Positions 1 to 8,353 of a stretch of DNA of 64,000 bases are shown here, piece after piece. This stretch comes from Bermanella sp047621325 (lineage in GTDB: Bacteria; Pseudomonadota; Gammaproteobacteria; Pseudomonadales; Oceanobacteraceae), in the NCBI GenBank assembly GCA_047621325.1, contig JBLHLT010000010.1:96534-160533 (forward strand). The letters run 5' to 3'. Each line of letters opens with the position of its first letter. Position 1 is the stretch's first letter. The translations under genes were made by a program, and so were the position numbers. The notes under the pieces were generated by a model, which made no database searches, had not been told where the DNA came from, and saw nothing but the letters and a program-made list of their open reading frames with translations.

Positions 1-1
1 A

Positions 2-970
2 CATCCGTTATTCATGATGGGCTTAAATAAAACAGGTAAAGATGAAGGCTCTAAAGTGGTTATTGCACCACTACCGCTTTACCACATTTATGCGTTTACC
101 GTTAACTGCATGGTATTAATGGAAACAGGTAATCATAACGTTTTGATTCCAAACCCTCGTGACTTACCTGGCTTTATTAAAGAGCTTAAAAAATGGGAGT
201 TCAACGCATTTTTAGGTTTGAATACTTTATTTGTTGGTCTTTGTAATAATGAAGATTTTCGTGCGTTAGATTTCAGTCATCTGCAATTGACCATTTCTGG
301 TGGTATGGCATTAACTAAAAATGCAGCTGACCGTTGGGCTGAAGTAACAGGTTGTGAAGTGTCTGAAGGTTACGGCATGACAGAAACCTCTCCAATTGCG
401 TCTTTCAATCCGCCGGGTCATACCCAGTTGGGTACGATTGGTATGCCAGTATCGAATACATTATGTAAAGTCATTGACGATAATGGTCAAGACTTACCAG
501 TTGGCGAAGCGGGTGAGCTTTGCGTGAAAGGCCCGCAAGTAATGAAAGGTTATTGGCAGCGTCCTGAAGCCACGGCTGAAACCATTACTGAAGATGGTTG
601 GTTAAAAACAGGTGACATGGCGGTCATTCTTGAAAACGGTTACATGAAAATTGTAGACCGTAAAAAAGATATGATCATCGTATCCGGCTTTAACGTTTAC
701 CCGAACGAAATTGAAGATGTGGTATCGGGGCACCCAGATGTCGTTGAATGTGCAGCAGTTGGCATTCCTGATGAAGTATCTGGTGAGCAAGTTAAAATCT
801 TTGTGGTTTCAACTAACCCTGCGCTAACCGGCAAAGATCTAACAGATTACTGTCGCGAGCGTTTAACGGCTTATAAAGTGCCTAAATTGGTTGAGTTCCG
901 TGATGAACTACCTAAAACCAACGTAGGTAAGATCCTTCGTCGCGAATTGCGTGATGAAGAGACTGCGTAA
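2..970 (+). CDS. fadD: Long-chain-fatty-acid--CoA ligase FadD, C-terminal part (5' truncated by window edge)
   Basis: This is the C-terminal ~320 residues of an ATP-dependent acyl-CoA synthetase, which activates free fatty acids to acyl-CoA for beta-oxidation at the inner membrane. The frame is open to the first bases of the window, so the N-terminus is missing. Visible adenylate-forming motifs are GYGMTETSP, GELCVKGPQVM, the KTGD segment, the hinge motif around DRKKDMIIVSGFNVYPNE and the C-terminal NVGKILRREL carrying the catalytic lysine. The wording of these motifs closely matches enterobacterial FadD. The gene ends in a strong terminator before hrpA. A close paralogue (FadD1/FadD2 type) cannot be excluded. 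Confidence 0.93.
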   Translation, partial: HPLFMMGLNKTGKDEGSKVVIAPLPLYHIYAFTVNCMVLMETGNHNVLIPNPRDLPGFIKELKKWEFNAFLGLNTLFVGLCNNEDFRALDFSHLQLTISGGMALTKNAADRWAEVTGCEVSEGYGMTETSPIASFNPPGHTQLGTIGMPVSNTLCKVIDDNGQDLPVGEAGELCVKGPQVMKGYWQRPEATAETITEDGWLKTGDMAVILENGYMKIVDRKKDMIIVSGFNVYPNEIEDVVSGHPDVVECAAVGIPDEVSGEQVKIFVVSTNPALTGKDLTDYCRERLTAYKVPKLVEFRDELPKTNVGKILRRELRDEETA

Positions 971-998
971 TTACCTATTAATGTAATTTGCGTATAAT

Positions 999-1026
999 AA
1001 AACGCCCTCTAAGGAGGGCGTTTTGC
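999..1026 (+). terminator. Rho-independent terminator after fadD
   Basis: An 11-bp perfect stem (AAAACGCCCTC / GAGGGCGTTTT) with a TAAG loop ends in a T run, directly after the fadD stop codon. Confidence 0.92.
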
Positions 1027-1037
1027 GTTTCATAAGA

Positions 1038-4000
1038 ATGAGTTTGATATTTGTGACTAACGACATCGCTCAGCTTGAGCAATTAATATCTCAAAGCATG
1101 ATTCAGCAGAGATTTGGTTTTTCACGCCAATTGTCTCAAATCAAAAAGCGCTTGAAGCAAAAGCAACCCGTTGATCAATTGTTCGAAAAATTGCAAAGCC
1201 AAGTCGTATCCAGCTGTGAGCGCGCTCAAAGCAGAGGCTTAAGTTTATCGCCAATTGAATACGATGATTCGCTTCCGATCAGCCAAAAGCGTGAAGACAT
1301 ATCCAATGCGATTCGTGATAACCAAGTGGTGGTCATTGCAGGTGAAACCGGCTCTGGTAAAACCACTCAGATTCCAAAAATATGTTTAGAGTTAGGCTTG
1401 GCGCAATATGGATTAATTGCTCACACGCAGCCAAGGCGTATCGCGGCTCGCTCTGTATCGCAACGTATTGCACAAGAACTTAAAGTGAATTTAGGGGAAG
1501 AAGTGGGTTATCAAATTCGCTTCAATGATCAAAGTAATGAGCACACCTTGGTCAAACTCATGACCGACGGTATTTTACTTGCTGAAACTCAGAATGATCG
1601 ATTTTTAAATAAATACCAAACAATCATTATTGATGAAGCCCATGAGCGTAGCCTGAATATTGATTTTCTTTTAGGGTATTTAAAACAGCTATTACCTAAG
1701 CGCCCCGATTTAAAAGTGATTATTACCTCCGCTACCATTGATGTAGAGCGTTTCTCAAAACATTTTAATGGCGCACCTGTCATTCAGGTTTCAGGTCGAA
1801 CGTTTCCCGTAGAAACGCGTTATCGCCCATTAATTGATTTAGACGAAGAGGGCGAAGCCAGAGAAGGGGACTTGTATCGTGGTATTGTTGATGCCGTAGA
1901 CGAATTACAACTAGAAGATAGTAAGCGTGGCCAAATTGGCGACGTTCTGATTTTTTTAAGCGGCGAGCGAGAAATTAGAGAAGCCGCATTAGAGCTTAAA
2001 AAAGCCAATTTAAAGAATAGCGAAATATTGCCGCTATATGCCCGCCTAAGTAATGCCGATCAAAATAAAATATTCAATCCCGGTGGCGGCTCGCGTCGAA
2101 TAATACTATCGACGAATGTTGCAGAAACGTCGCTTACCGTACCGGGTATTCGCTACGTGATTGATAGCGGTGTTGCACGTATAAGCCGTTATAGTTATCG
2201 CTCGAAAGTACAGCGCTTGCCGATAGAGGCTATCTCGCAAGCCAGTGCCAATCAGCGTAAGGGTCGCTGTGGTCGTGTGAGTGAAGGCATTTGTGTGCGT
2301 TTATTTAGCGAAGAAGATTTTAATTCAAGGCCTGAATTCTCTGACCCCGAAATACAGCGCACTAACTTAGCAGCGGTTATTTTACAAATGCTGTCACTTA
2401 AATTGGGTGATGTATCTGAATTCCCATTTGTGGATGCACCCGATAACCGGTTTATTAAAGACGGTTATAATTTATTAAAAGAGTTAGGTGCGGTTAGTCA
2501 AGATAATCAAATAAACCAAGTGGGGCGGTCGTTATCTAGGCTGCCAGTTGACCCACGCATTGCGCGAATGTTACTTGAATCAAGCAAGCGTAAAGCATTA
2601 CATGAAATGCTCATTATTGCGGCAGCATTAAGTATTCAAGATCCACGAGAACGCCCACCTGAAAAACAGCAGCAAGCGGATCAAAAGCATGCAGAATTTC
2701 GCCATGAAGAAAGCGACTTTTCAACACTGCTGAATGTTTGGCAAAGCTTTGAAGAAGCTCGGCAAGAACTGTCGAATAGCCAATTGCGCCAACACTGCAA
2801 AAAACACTTTTTAAATTATATGCGTATGCGTGAATGGCGAGACGTACATTACCAATTGCGCTTACAGTGCAAAGATTTAAAGCTTGAAGAAAATAAACAG
2901 GCTGCCAGTTATGACGCTATCCATCAATCGATACTTTCGGGTTTCTTGAGTCACATTGGCCAAAAAACAGAAGAAGGCGATTACCTTGGTGCGCGTAATC
3001 GTCGATTTATGTTGTTCCCTGGTAGCGGAATTTTTAAAAAACGGCCTAAGTGGGTTGTATCAGCTGAGATGGTTGAAACCTCGCGCTTATATGCGCGGAT
3101 GAACGCACGCATTGATCCTGAATGGCTAGAACCGTTAGCTAAGTCGCTTGTTAAGCGTAAATATTTAGAGCCTTATTGGTCTATTAAACGTGGCCAGGTC
3201 ATGGCTTATGAGCAAGTGAGTTTATATGGTTTAGTCATTATTCCTAAACGTAATGTGAGTTACGCTAAGATCGACCCACAAGTGAGCCATGAGATTTTTA
3301 TTCGTGAAGCACTGGTACAAAAGCAAATTAAAAGTCGTGCTTCATTTTTGCAATACAATCAAAACTTAATTGAAGAAATAGAAGAGCTTGAAGATAAGTC
3401 TCGTCGACGAGATATTGTGGTAGATGAAGAGCGTTTATTTCAGTTTTATTTAGAGCGCGTGCCAAACGAAATAACCGACACGGCTTCATTTGAAACCTGG
3501 CTTAAAACCCAGTCACATGACTTATTAAAAGTTAAAAAGTCATATTTAATGCAGCATGGTGCTGAAAATATCACGCAGGCTCAGTTTCCTGATCACTTTA
3601 GCCACGGCAGTGTTATCTACCCATTAACCTATCGATTTGAGCCAAACCACAAAGAAGATGGGGTGAGTGTACTGGTGCCTGCGGCGATGTTAAAGCAATT
3701 GCCTGTGAGTCGATTGCAGTGGTTAGTGCCGGGCATGTTACGTGAAAAAATTATAGCCTTGTTAAAAGGGTTAACGAAATCAATTCGCCGTCAATTAGTG
3801 CCGGTGCCCGATTTTGCCGATGGCTTTTTACTTAAGTATTCAAGCAGTGATGAATCGCTGCAAGATGTCCTTGCTCAGTATATTTATCAGCAGAAGCGCA
3901 TCACCATTGATGCCCAGGATTGGAATTTAGAGCAATTGGATTCTCATTATCAAATGAATATTCGGGTGATGGGCAATGATAATATTTTATTGGCGCAAGG

Positions 4001-4955
4001 GCGTAACTGGCATCAGTTAATTGAAAAAATAGGTGATCAAATTGAAACATTATCCCAAGAAAACAATAATGACTTTGAGCGTGAAGGTATTGTTTGCTGG
4101 GATTTAAACGAACTGCCTAATGAATATCAGGTACAGCAGTCGGGAATTCAAGTGACCCTTTACCCTGCGTTGGTTGATGAAACCAATAATGTGAGCTTGA
4201 AGCTGTTATCGCGTGCAGATGAGGCGTTTGTTCAGTCTAGACAAGGTATTTTGCGTTTACTTAAAATGGAATTAACCGAACAAGTGAGTTGGGTGCAAAA
4301 AGAAACTCAAAAGCGCCTTGTTCAAGAAATGATTTATTTCGGCCATATTGGTAATAAAGCTCAGTTATTAGACGCTGTGACACACCGTGTTTTTAGTATG
4401 AGCTTTGATTTATCGACTTTGCCAAGAGACGAAGCGGCATACCTTGGATTAAAAGATCAAGGGCGAGGTATCATTGGTGATAAGTTTGACGAAGTCATTC
4501 CGTTGATTAAGCTTATTCTGCAAAGTTATCATCAGTTGAATAAAAAGATGAAACAACAAAACCAATTAGCGTTTGCTTTAGCGGTAGGTGACATTAAGCA
4601 GCAGGTGAGCGAACTTATGCCTAAGGGCTTTTTAGCCTCTATTGAATATGAGTGGCTGAAACAGTATCCGCGTTACTTTAAAGCCATGATGTTAAGGTTA
4701 GATAAGCTGCAGGGTAATTTACAGAAAGATAAATTAACGCAAATAAAAGTGACACAGTGGATCGAGCAATACCAAGCGGTGTTGGCTCAATTGCCAGCCA
4801 GTACAGAATGTTTTGAGCAGGTGATGGCATTAAATTGGATGATACAAGAATATCGAGTGTCTTTGTTTGCGCAAGAATTAGGCACGGCGATACCCGTATC
4901 AGACAAGCGTTGGAAAGCGCAAATAATCGATGCTAAAGCGAGTATCCAGCAATAA
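1038..4955 (+). CDS. hrpA: ATP-dependent RNA helicase HrpA (DEAH box)
   Basis: HrpA is a cytoplasmic DEAH-box RNA helicase linked to ribosome rescue and mRNA processing. At about 1305 residues this is full length for the family. Walker A GETGSGKT lies near residues 102-109, DEAH near 199-202, SAT follows, and QRKGRCGR is motif VI. The helicase core is followed by HA2/OB-fold regions and the long DUF3418 C-terminal domain typical of HrpA. The frame extends upstream to a TTG at 1023, but that lies inside the fadD terminator. I chose the ATG at 1038; the GTG at 1053 gives an N-terminus (MTNDIAQLEQ) closer to E. coli HrpA and is an equal alternative. Neither start has a good ribosome binding site. 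Confidence 0.95.
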   Translation: MSLIFVTNDIAQLEQLISQSMIQQRFGFSRQLSQIKKRLKQKQPVDQLFEKLQSQVVSSCERAQSRGLSLSPIEYDDSLPISQKREDISNAIRDNQVVVIAGETGSGKTTQIPKICLELGLAQYGLIAHTQPRRIAARSVSQRIAQELKVNLGEEVGYQIRFNDQSNEHTLVKLMTDGILLAETQNDRFLNKYQTIIIDEAHERSLNIDFLLGYLKQLLPKRPDLKVIITSATIDVERFSKHFNGAPVIQVSGRTFPVETRYRPLIDLDEEGEAREGDLYRGIVDAVDELQLEDSKRGQIGDVLIFLSGEREIREAALELKKANLKNSEILPLYARLSNADQNKIFNPGGGSRRIILSTNVAETSLTVPGIRYVIDSGVARISRYSYRSKVQRLPIEAISQASANQRKGRCGRVSEGICVRLFSEEDFNSRPEFSDPEIQRTNLAAVILQMLSLKLGDVSEFPFVDAPDNRFIKDGYNLLKELGAVSQDNQINQVGRSLSRLPVDPRIARMLLESSKRKALHEMLIIAAALSIQDPRERPPEKQQQADQKHAEFRHEESDFSTLLNVWQSFEEARQELSNSQLRQHCKKHFLNYMRMREWRDVHYQLRLQCKDLKLEENKQAASYDAIHQSILSGFLSHIGQKTEEGDYLGARNRRFMLFPGSGIFKKRPKWVVSAEMVETSRLYARMNARIDPEWLEPLAKSLVKRKYLEPYWSIKRGQVMAYEQVSLYGLVIIPKRNVSYAKIDPQVSHEIFIREALVQKQIKSRASFLQYNQNLIEEIEELEDKSRRRDIVVDEERLFQFYLERVPNEITDTASFETWLKTQSHDLLKVKKSYLMQHGAENITQAQFPDHFSHGSVIYPLTYRFEPNHKEDGVSVLVPAAMLKQLPVSRLQWLVPGMLREKIIALLKGLTKSIRRQLVPVPDFADGFLLKYSSSDESLQDVLAQYIYQQKRITIDAQDWNLEQLDSHYQMNIRVMGNDNILLAQGRNWHQLIEKIGDQIETLSQENNNDFEREGIVCWDLNELPNEYQVQQSGIQVTLYPALVDETNNVSLKLLSRADEAFVQSRQGILRLLKMELTEQVSWVQKETQKRLVQEMIYFGHIGNKAQLLDAVTHRVFSMSFDLSTLPRDEAAYLGLKDQGRGIIGDKFDEVIPLIKLILQSYHQLNKKMKQQNQLAFALAVGDIKQQVSELMPKGFLASIEYEWLKQYPRYFKAMMLRLDKLQGNLQKDKLTQIKVTQWIEQYQAVLAQLPASTECFEQVMALNWMIQEYRVSLFAQELGTAIPVSDKRWKAQIIDAKASIQQ

Positions 4956-5052
4956 ATTGCTGCAGGGTTTAAAGCCCGGTATTTAGGCTTGGCTATTTTG
5001 GCGTTTTAATTGTCCATTTAGCCTGCTTTTAGGCCGTTAATTAAGCGTAAAT

Positions 5053-5068
5053 GTGAGTCATGGCTCAC
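5053..5068. promoter_or_regulatory. Imperfect palindrome upstream of the FabH-like gene
   Basis: GTGAGTCATGGCTCAC pairs with its own reverse complement at 14 of 16 positions, about 120 bp upstream of the next start codon. It could be an operator for a lipid-metabolism regulator. It does not resemble a PsrA or FadR consensus I know, and no adjacent regulator gene supports it. Confidence 0.22.
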
Positions 5069-5188
5069 CTCGCAAGTGGCATAAACAAAGATATTCGATT
5101 ATAGTTTTGCACTAATTGTTAGAGCGTGTCAGCCAGCGGATAGGTAGACAGAAAAGAGTTTGAGCTGATAAAAATTTAGGGGATCAAA

Positions 5189-6310
5189 GTGAAGCAAGTT
5201 GTAATTAGTGGTACCGGTTTATATACCCCAACCCAATCAATATCTAATGATGAATTAGTCGCTGCATTCAATTCATATGTTGATACATTTAACGCTGAGC
5301 ATGCTAATGAAATAGCCGCTGGCACAGTGAACGAGCTTGCACAAAGCAGTAGCGCGTTTATCGAAAAAGCCTCAGGTATTAAAAGCCGTTTTGTAATTAA
5401 TAAAGAAGGGATTATTGACCCTAGTCGTATGACGCCTTTCATTGCTGAGCGTTCAAATGATGAACCGTCTTTGCAGTGTGAAATGGCCATTGCCGCCGCA
5501 CAAGAAGCGTTAGCACAAGCAGGCAAAACCGTTGACGATGTTGATGCGGTGATTGTGGCGTGCTCAAACTTACAGCGAGCATACCCAGCAGTGGCGGTTG
5601 AGGTACAAACGGCATTGGGTATTCAAGGTTTTGCTTATGACATGAATGTGGCGTGCAGCAGTGCTACGTTTGGTATTCAAGCAGCCGTTAATGCGATTCA
5701 AACAGGATCGGCTCGTTGTGTGTTAATGGTGAACCCTGAAATTTGCACGGCTCATTTAAATTTCCGTGATCGTGACAGCCACTTTATTTTTGGTGACGCC
5801 TGCACGGCGGTTATTTTAGAAGACAGTGAGTTGGCCACCAGCGATCACCAATTCAAAGTGTTGGGTACAAAATTACAAACTGTTTTTTCAAATAATATTC
5901 GCAACAATGCGGGCTTTTTGAATCGCTGTGATGAATCAGGGTTAGATAACCCTGATAAGTTGTTTATTCAAAATGGCCGTAAAGTCTTTAAAGAAGTTTG
6001 TCCTATGGTGGCTCAGCAGATCACCACGCATATTGGCGAGTTGGATATTGCGGCGGATGATCTAGCGCGTATGTGGTTGCATCAAGCAAATTTGAGCATG
6101 AACCAGCTTATCTCTAAGCGTGTATTAGGTCGCGAGGCGGCTGAAGGTGAAGCACCCGTCATCCTTGATCGTTATGCCAATACAAGCTCAGCAGGTTCTA
6201 TTATTGCCTATCATTTGCATAAGGACGACCTAAAAGCCGGAGACAAAGGCGTAATTTGTAGTTTTGGTGCTGGTTATTCAATTGGCAGTGTGGTGATTGA
6301 AAAGCTGTAA
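5189..6310 (+). CDS. Beta-ketoacyl-ACP synthase III family protein (FabH-like, long form)
   Basis: A thiolase-fold condensing enzyme that should join an acyl-CoA or acyl-ACP primer to malonyl-ACP. The KAS III catalytic triad is visible: Cys156 in NVACSSATFG, His298 in LHQANLSMNQ and Asn331 in YANTSSAGS. At 373 residues it is longer than housekeeping FabH (~320); the insert lies in the N-terminal half (about residues 30-70). Length and sequence resemble Pseudomonas PA3286, described as routing beta-oxidation-derived octanoyl-CoA into fatty-acid synthesis; that assignment is inference. The start is GTG, supported by AGGGGAT upstream. It is monocistronic, with a terminator after it and no fab genes adjacent, so it is probably not the housekeeping FabH. 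Confidence 0.88.
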   Translation: MKQVVISGTGLYTPTQSISNDELVAAFNSYVDTFNAEHANEIAAGTVNELAQSSSAFIEKASGIKSRFVINKEGIIDPSRMTPFIAERSNDEPSLQCEMAIAAAQEALAQAGKTVDDVDAVIVACSNLQRAYPAVAVEVQTALGIQGFAYDMNVACSSATFGIQAAVNAIQTGSARCVLMVNPEICTAHLNFRDRDSHFIFGDACTAVILEDSELATSDHQFKVLGTKLQTVFSNNIRNNAGFLNRCDESGLDNPDKLFIQNGRKVFKEVCPMVAQQITTHIGELDIAADDLARMWLHQANLSMNQLISKRVLGREAAEGEAPVILDRYANTSSAGSIIAYHLHKDDLKAGDKGVICSFGAGYSIGSVVIEKL

Positions 6311-6338
6311 GCGCTGGTCTCAACTAGCCAATTATTTT

Positions 6339-6366
6339 AAAAAGAGGCCTTGAGCCTCTTTTTTTG
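6339..6366 (+). terminator. Rho-independent terminator after the FabH-like gene
   Basis: Stem AAAAAGAGGC / GCCTCTTTTT with a short CTTGA loop runs into seven T residues. It isolates the FabH-like gene from the bufferin operon. Confidence 0.92.
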
Positions 6367-6390
6367 TTTTCAAATGAACTATCTTGATGG

Positions 6391-6431
6391 GCTCTGCTCA
6401 AAGCAGGAGTGAAAATAGGAACCCTATTTTC
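6391..6431 (+). promoter_or_regulatory. Two adjacent hairpins or palindromes in the leader of the bufferin operon
   Basis: At 6411-6431, GAAAATAGG and CCTATTTTC form a perfect 9-bp inverted repeat around AAC. Just before it, at 6391-6410, TGCT-CAA-AGCA sits inside a wider CTC/GAG arm. The palindrome centre is about 43 bp upstream of the bufA start codon, where an operator or leader RNA structure would act. No regulator gene adjoins the operon. GGAACC at 6418-6423 recalls a sigma-E -35 box, but no correctly spaced -10 follows. Confidence 0.45.
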
Positions 6432-6463
6432 AATAATCAAATCGCTTACTTGAGGGGACTCTC

Positions 6464-6784
6464 ATGACTAAAACTAAAATGAAACCACTAGCAATGGCAC
6501 TTGGCGCAACGTTAGCCGCTTCAATGGCCACAACCGCGCTTGCTGCTGAAAACCCATTTACGTCTCAATCTCTTGAGTCTGGCTATAAAGTCATGGCTGA
6601 AGGCAAATGTGGTGAAGGTAAGTGCGGCGAAAGCAAGACAAAAAAAGAAGGTAAGTGCGGCGAAGGTAAATGCGGCGAAGACAAAGCCAAAAAAGAAGGC
6701 AAATGCGGTGAAGGTAAATGTGGCGAAGACAAAACTAAAAAAGAAGGTAAGTGCGGCGAAGGTAAGTGCGGCGGTAAGTCTTAA
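6464..6784 (+). CDS. bufA: Bufferin/HvfA-type copper-related RiPP precursor peptide with eight EGKCG motifs
   Basis: A 106-residue secreted peptide. Residues 1-28 form a signal peptide (MKPLAMALGATLAASMATTALA then AENPF). A short linker (SQSLESGYKVMA) leads into four 16-residue repeats, each starting with the doublet EGKCGEGKCG and spaced by acidic/lysine linkers such as ESKTKK or EDKAKK. There are eight cysteines, all in EGKCG. This matches the HvfA / BufA2 class of precursors, whose cysteines are modified by an MNIO enzyme plus a DUF2063 partner, giving peptides reported to bind copper. The enzyme genes follow immediately. The TGAGGGGACTCTC stretch before the ATG supplies a strong ribosome binding site. 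Copper as the ligand here is inferred from the family. Confidence 0.93.
   Translation: MTKTKMKPLAMALGATLAASMATTALAAENPFTSQSLESGYKVMAEGKCGEGKCGESKTKKEGKCGEGKCGEDKAKKEGKCGEGKCGEDKTKKEGKCGEGKCGGKS
6599..6772 (+). repeat. 48-bp tandem repeat encoding the EGKCG doublets
   Basis: Three complete 48-bp units (6599-6646, 6647-6694, 6695-6742) and a 30-bp final half-unit each encode two EGKCG motifs, the full units adding a linker. Synonymous differences between units (GGC/GGT, TGT/TGC, AAA/AAG) show that protein sequence rather than DNA identity is kept. Copy number could change by slippage and alter the number of modifiable cysteines. Confidence 0.9.
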
Positions 6785-6803
6785 TTAGTTGTAAGGAATC
6801 ATC

Positions 6804-7616
6804 ATGGCCATTAAGGGTTCAGGTTTAGGTTTGCGCAGAGGCATGTTGGATGAACTGTCGCAGTTAACAGCGCAACAAGTGGATTTTTTTGAAGTAGCAC
6901 CTGAAAACTGGATTGGCCTTGGTGGTCGCTTTGGAAAAGCGTTCAGAGCATTAACTGAACGCTTTCCCTTTGCCTGCCACGGGCTGTCATTATCAATCGG
7001 CAGTTCTGATCCTTTGGATATCACGTTCGTAAAAGCCGTTAAACAATTTTTAGATACACATAAAATTGAAACCTACAGTGAGCATTTAAGTTACTGTAGT
7101 CATAATGGTCATATGTATGACCTGCTTCCTATGCCCTTCACGCAAGATGCCATTGGTCACGTTGTGTCGCGTATTCAACATGTACAAGATATTTTACAGC
7201 GTCCACTAATTCTTGAAAACGTATCCACTTATGCCAAGTTTGGTGAGATGGATGAACTTAATTTTACCAAAGAAATCGTTAAGCGTTCTGGCTGTAAACT
7301 GTTGTTAGATGTGAATAACGTATATGTGAATAGTATTAATCATCGCTATGATCCGGTTGCATTCATTAAAGCATTACCGAGTGATGCGATTGATTATATG
7401 CACATAGCGGGACACTTTGATGAGGCCGATGACCTAAAAGTCGATACTCATGGCGCACCCGTTAAAGATGACGTATGGCAATTATTAAAACTTGCCTATG
7501 ATACGCACGGTGTTAAACCGACATTACTTGAACGTGATTTTAATTTTCCACCAATAGACGCGTTATTGGATGAAGTAAACCAAATTAAAACCATGCAAGA
7601 GGTCAATTATGTCTAG
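6804..7616 (+). CDS. bufB: MNIO family enzyme (DUF692), bufferin peptide-modifying oxidase
   Basis: A multinuclear non-heme iron-dependent oxidative enzyme of the DUF692 TIM-barrel family, 270 residues, the normal length. Conserved segments are FFEVAPENW near the N-terminus, the FACHGLSLSIGSSDPL strand with the metal-ligand His, SEHLSY, ILENVSTY, LLLDVNNVYVN, MHIAGHF and the C-terminal LLERDFNFP. These supply the His/Asp/Glu/Asn ligands of MNIO iron centres. In bufferin and HvfABC systems this enzyme oxidises cysteines of the precursor peptide, here most likely the eight cysteines of the upstream gene. AAGGAA is a good ribosome binding site. It overlaps the next gene by 8 bp, indicating translational coupling. 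Confidence 0.95.
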   Translation: MAIKGSGLGLRRGMLDELSQLTAQQVDFFEVAPENWIGLGGRFGKAFRALTERFPFACHGLSLSIGSSDPLDITFVKAVKQFLDTHKIETYSEHLSYCSHNGHMYDLLPMPFTQDAIGHVVSRIQHVQDILQRPLILENVSTYAKFGEMDELNFTKEIVKRSGCKLLLDVNNVYVNSINHRYDPVAFIKALPSDAIDYMHIAGHFDEADDLKVDTHGAPVKDDVWQLLKLAYDTHGVKPTLLERDFNFPPIDALLDEVNQIKTMQEVNYV

Positions 7617-8346
7617 TCATGATTTTAAAGAGATTCAAGATGTGTTTACTCAGAGGGTTCGTTCATCTGAGTTTTCTTCACTAGATGGCGTAGAAGACCG
7701 ACGTTTAAATATCTACCGCGAACTGTTTTATAATAATATTGAAAGCTTTATTAGTGGTACGTTTCCAGTATTAAAAGATTGTGTGTCACAAGCGGTTTGG
7801 CAGACCATAGTTAGACGTTTTTTTGTCGAGCATATATCCCAGAGCCCTTATTTCTTAGAAATCAGTGAGGAATTTTTAGAATATTTAGCTGAAGATAAGG
7901 AGAACACGTTAGCTTTACCAAGTTATGCCTATTCACTTGCTCATTGGGAGTGGATGGAGTTATTTGCGGATGCTTACGTAGAGTCGGAGCCTCATCAATT
8001 ATCTACGGTTCATTTAGACGTCGATGTGTTAACAACAGTCGAATGTGCTTGGCTACAAGCTTACGAGTACGCGGTCCATAAAATCGAATCTAATAACAAT
8101 GTTGCGCAAGCGCCCACATTTTTATTAATTTATCGTGATATGTCGCAACAAGTGGGGTTTGTTGAGTTAAACCCATTAAGTTATCTATTGTTCGAAGCAC
8201 TACAAAGCAACACAGACCTTACTATTCAGCAAATTGTGCAAGAAATTGCCACTGCTCACCACATGCCGCTACAACAATTGTTGTCAGGTGCGTATGAAAC
8301 TGTCTCCAATTGGATTGATCTTCAATTGATTAGAAAACGAAACTGA
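7609..8346 (+). CDS. bufC: DUF2063 family protein, MNIO partner (bufferin maturation)
   Basis: A 245-residue protein with an N-terminal DUF2063-type helical domain; the segment RLNIYRELFYNNIESFISGTFPVLKD is characteristic (shown here in outline: RLNIYRELF then FISGTFPVLKD). In MNIO systems the DUF2063 protein binds the precursor leader and delivers it to the DUF692 enzyme. The start codon overlaps the stop of the MNIO gene (ATGTCTAG), so a complex between the two products is likely. The C-terminal half is less conserved and probably peptide-binding; that is inferred. No signal peptide is present, so modification should occur in the cytoplasm before export. Confidence 0.9.
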   Translation: MSSHDFKEIQDVFTQRVRSSEFSSLDGVEDRRLNIYRELFYNNIESFISGTFPVLKDCVSQAVWQTIVRRFFVEHISQSPYFLEISEEFLEYLAEDKENTLALPSYAYSLAHWEWMELFADAYVESEPHQLSTVHLDVDVLTTVECAWLQAYEYAVHKIESNNNVAQAPTFLLIYRDMSQQVGFVELNPLSYLLFEALQSNTDLTIQQIVQEIATAHHMPLQQLLSGAYETVSNWIDLQLIRKRN

Positions 8347-8353
8347 GTTAACC

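Noticed and set aside
6418..6441. Sigma-E-like promoter (GGAACC ... TCAAA) before bufA
   Set aside because: The spacer between the elements is about 13 bp, too short for a sigma-E promoter, and the GGAACC overlaps the palindrome.
6540..6788. Second reading frame through bufA (Ala/Lys-rich, 82 codons)
   Set aside because: It is a frame-shifted shadow of the repeat; the in-frame product has a signal peptide and family motifs.
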